Assembly (NCBI GenBank): GCA_020433835.1
Contig: JAGRBY010000419.1
Coordinates: 1-6,434, forward strand
Direction: 5' to 3'
DNA: 6,434 nucleotides
Source: Anaerolineae bacterium
GTDB lineage: Bacteria > Chloroflexota > Anaerolineae > 4572-78 > J111
The notes under the pieces were generated by a model, which searched no databases, was not told where the DNA came from, and saw only the letters and a list, made by a program, of their open reading frames with translations. Each line of letters begins with the position of its first letter. Positions within the stretch are counted from its first letter, which is position 1. Both the position numbers and the translations under genes were made by a program. Shown here in pieces: positions 6,002 to 6,434 of the stretch.

Positions 6002-6434
6002 ATGGCCGGTTCTTCTATCACCTTCTACGATCGCGTTGAAGACGCGCTGCACAATCGTCAGTTGCAAACCGCGCTCACGATCTCAACCTCACGCTTCACC
6101 AACGGGCGTAAAGTTGCCCTCCAAGCGCTGCCCGAGGCCGATGCCCTGCGCGATCACGCCCGTCGCATTCGGGCGCACACGATTGCCCACCTGGATCGCT
6201 ATCTGGGCCAATTTGCCGACTCGGTTGAACGGGCGGGCGGGCAGGTTCACTGGGCCGAAACGGCCGATGAGGCCAATCGCATCGTCGCGAAGCTGGCCCA
6301 GGAGCGCAATGTTAAAAATGTGGTCAAATCAAAATCGATGGTCAGCGAGGAACTGCATCTTAACGCGGTGCTTGAGGCAGCCGAGATATGCGTAACGGAA
6401 ACCGATTTGGGCGAGTATATCGCGCAACTGGCCG
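6002..6434 (+). CDS. lutB: LutB lactate utilisation iron-sulfur protein, N-terminal part (cut by window end)
   Basis: ATG 6002 opens a frame that stays open to the window edge, giving 144 codons. The translation shows the LutB/YkgF N-terminal (LUD) domain: an N-terminal helical segment with RFTNGRKVALQALP (31-44), RAHTIAHLDRYLGQF (57-71), GGQVHWAETADEANRIV (79-95), then the hallmark KSKSMVSEELHLN (109-121) and ETDLGEYIAQLA (133-144). The family continues for about 300 more residues with two [4Fe-4S] ferredoxin motifs, which would lie outside the window. It follows lutA by 5 nt; the only purine-rich stretch, GGAG (5986-5989), is 12 nt away inside lutA, so translational coupling is likely. lutC would be expected downstream. 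Confidence 0.9.
   Translation, partial: MAGSSITFYDRVEDALHNRQLQTALTISTSRFTNGRKVALQALPEADALRDHARRIRAHTIAHLDRYLGQFADSVERAGGQVHWAETADEANRIVAKLAQERNVKNVVKSKSMVSEELHLNAVLEAAEICVTETDLGEYIAQLA

Noticed and set aside
6036..6395. 119-residue plus-strand ORF near the right edge
   Set aside because: It is Arg/Pro-rich and out of frame with lutB, whose clear LUD-domain translation starts at 6002 and runs off the window.

Overview
The window looks like a chromosomal segment of a Chloroflexota bacterium, probably Anaerolineae-like. The grounds are indirect: a lipoprotein with a long Thr/Pro-rich linker of the PTxTPTPEPT type, a very large multi-GAF phosphatase, and promoters of the TTGnnn/TACAAT type. The assignment is inferred from style, not from a marker gene.

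Layout. Bases 1-477 are non-coding and AT-rich. They hold two repeat structures: a 193-bp MITE/REP-like palindromic element (about 62-254) and an inverted pair of arms built on ATCTGTG (283-363). A promoter at 439-468 follows and lies so close to the next ATG that the transcript is probably leaderless. Bases 478-4191 (+) encode a 1237-residue signalling protein: degenerate receiver, PAS, four GAF domains and a C-terminal SpoIIE/RsbU-type PP2C phosphatase. Converging on it with a 5-bp gap is a minus-strand gene (5030 down to 4197) for a DsbA-like thioredoxin-fold lipoprotein. Bases 5031-5258 form a divergent promoter region. Then come lutA (5259-5996, +) and the first 144 codons of lutB (6002-6434, +, cut by the window edge), the start of a lactate-utilisation (LutABC) operon.

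The main result is in the minus-strand gene. It is interrupted by one in-frame TGA (4649-4647) exactly where the first cysteine of the CxxC redox motif belongs, giving U-P-T-C. Reading frame and family similarity continue without a break on both sides, and a small stem-loop with G and U in its apical loop lies 17 nt after the TGA. The best reading is a selenocysteine-containing DsbA-like lipoprotein (277 aa) that a standard gene caller would split into two fragments. A nonsense mutation or a base-call error is the alternative.

Functionally the genes need not form one pathway. The first is a multi-input sensor probably feeding a partner-switch (anti-sigma/anti-anti-sigma) system. The second is an extracytoplasmic thiol/selenol oxidoreductase. 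LutA and LutB are cytoplasmic Fe-S proteins oxidising L-lactate. The selenoprotein gene and lutA share an intergenic region and may be co-regulated, but that is inference.
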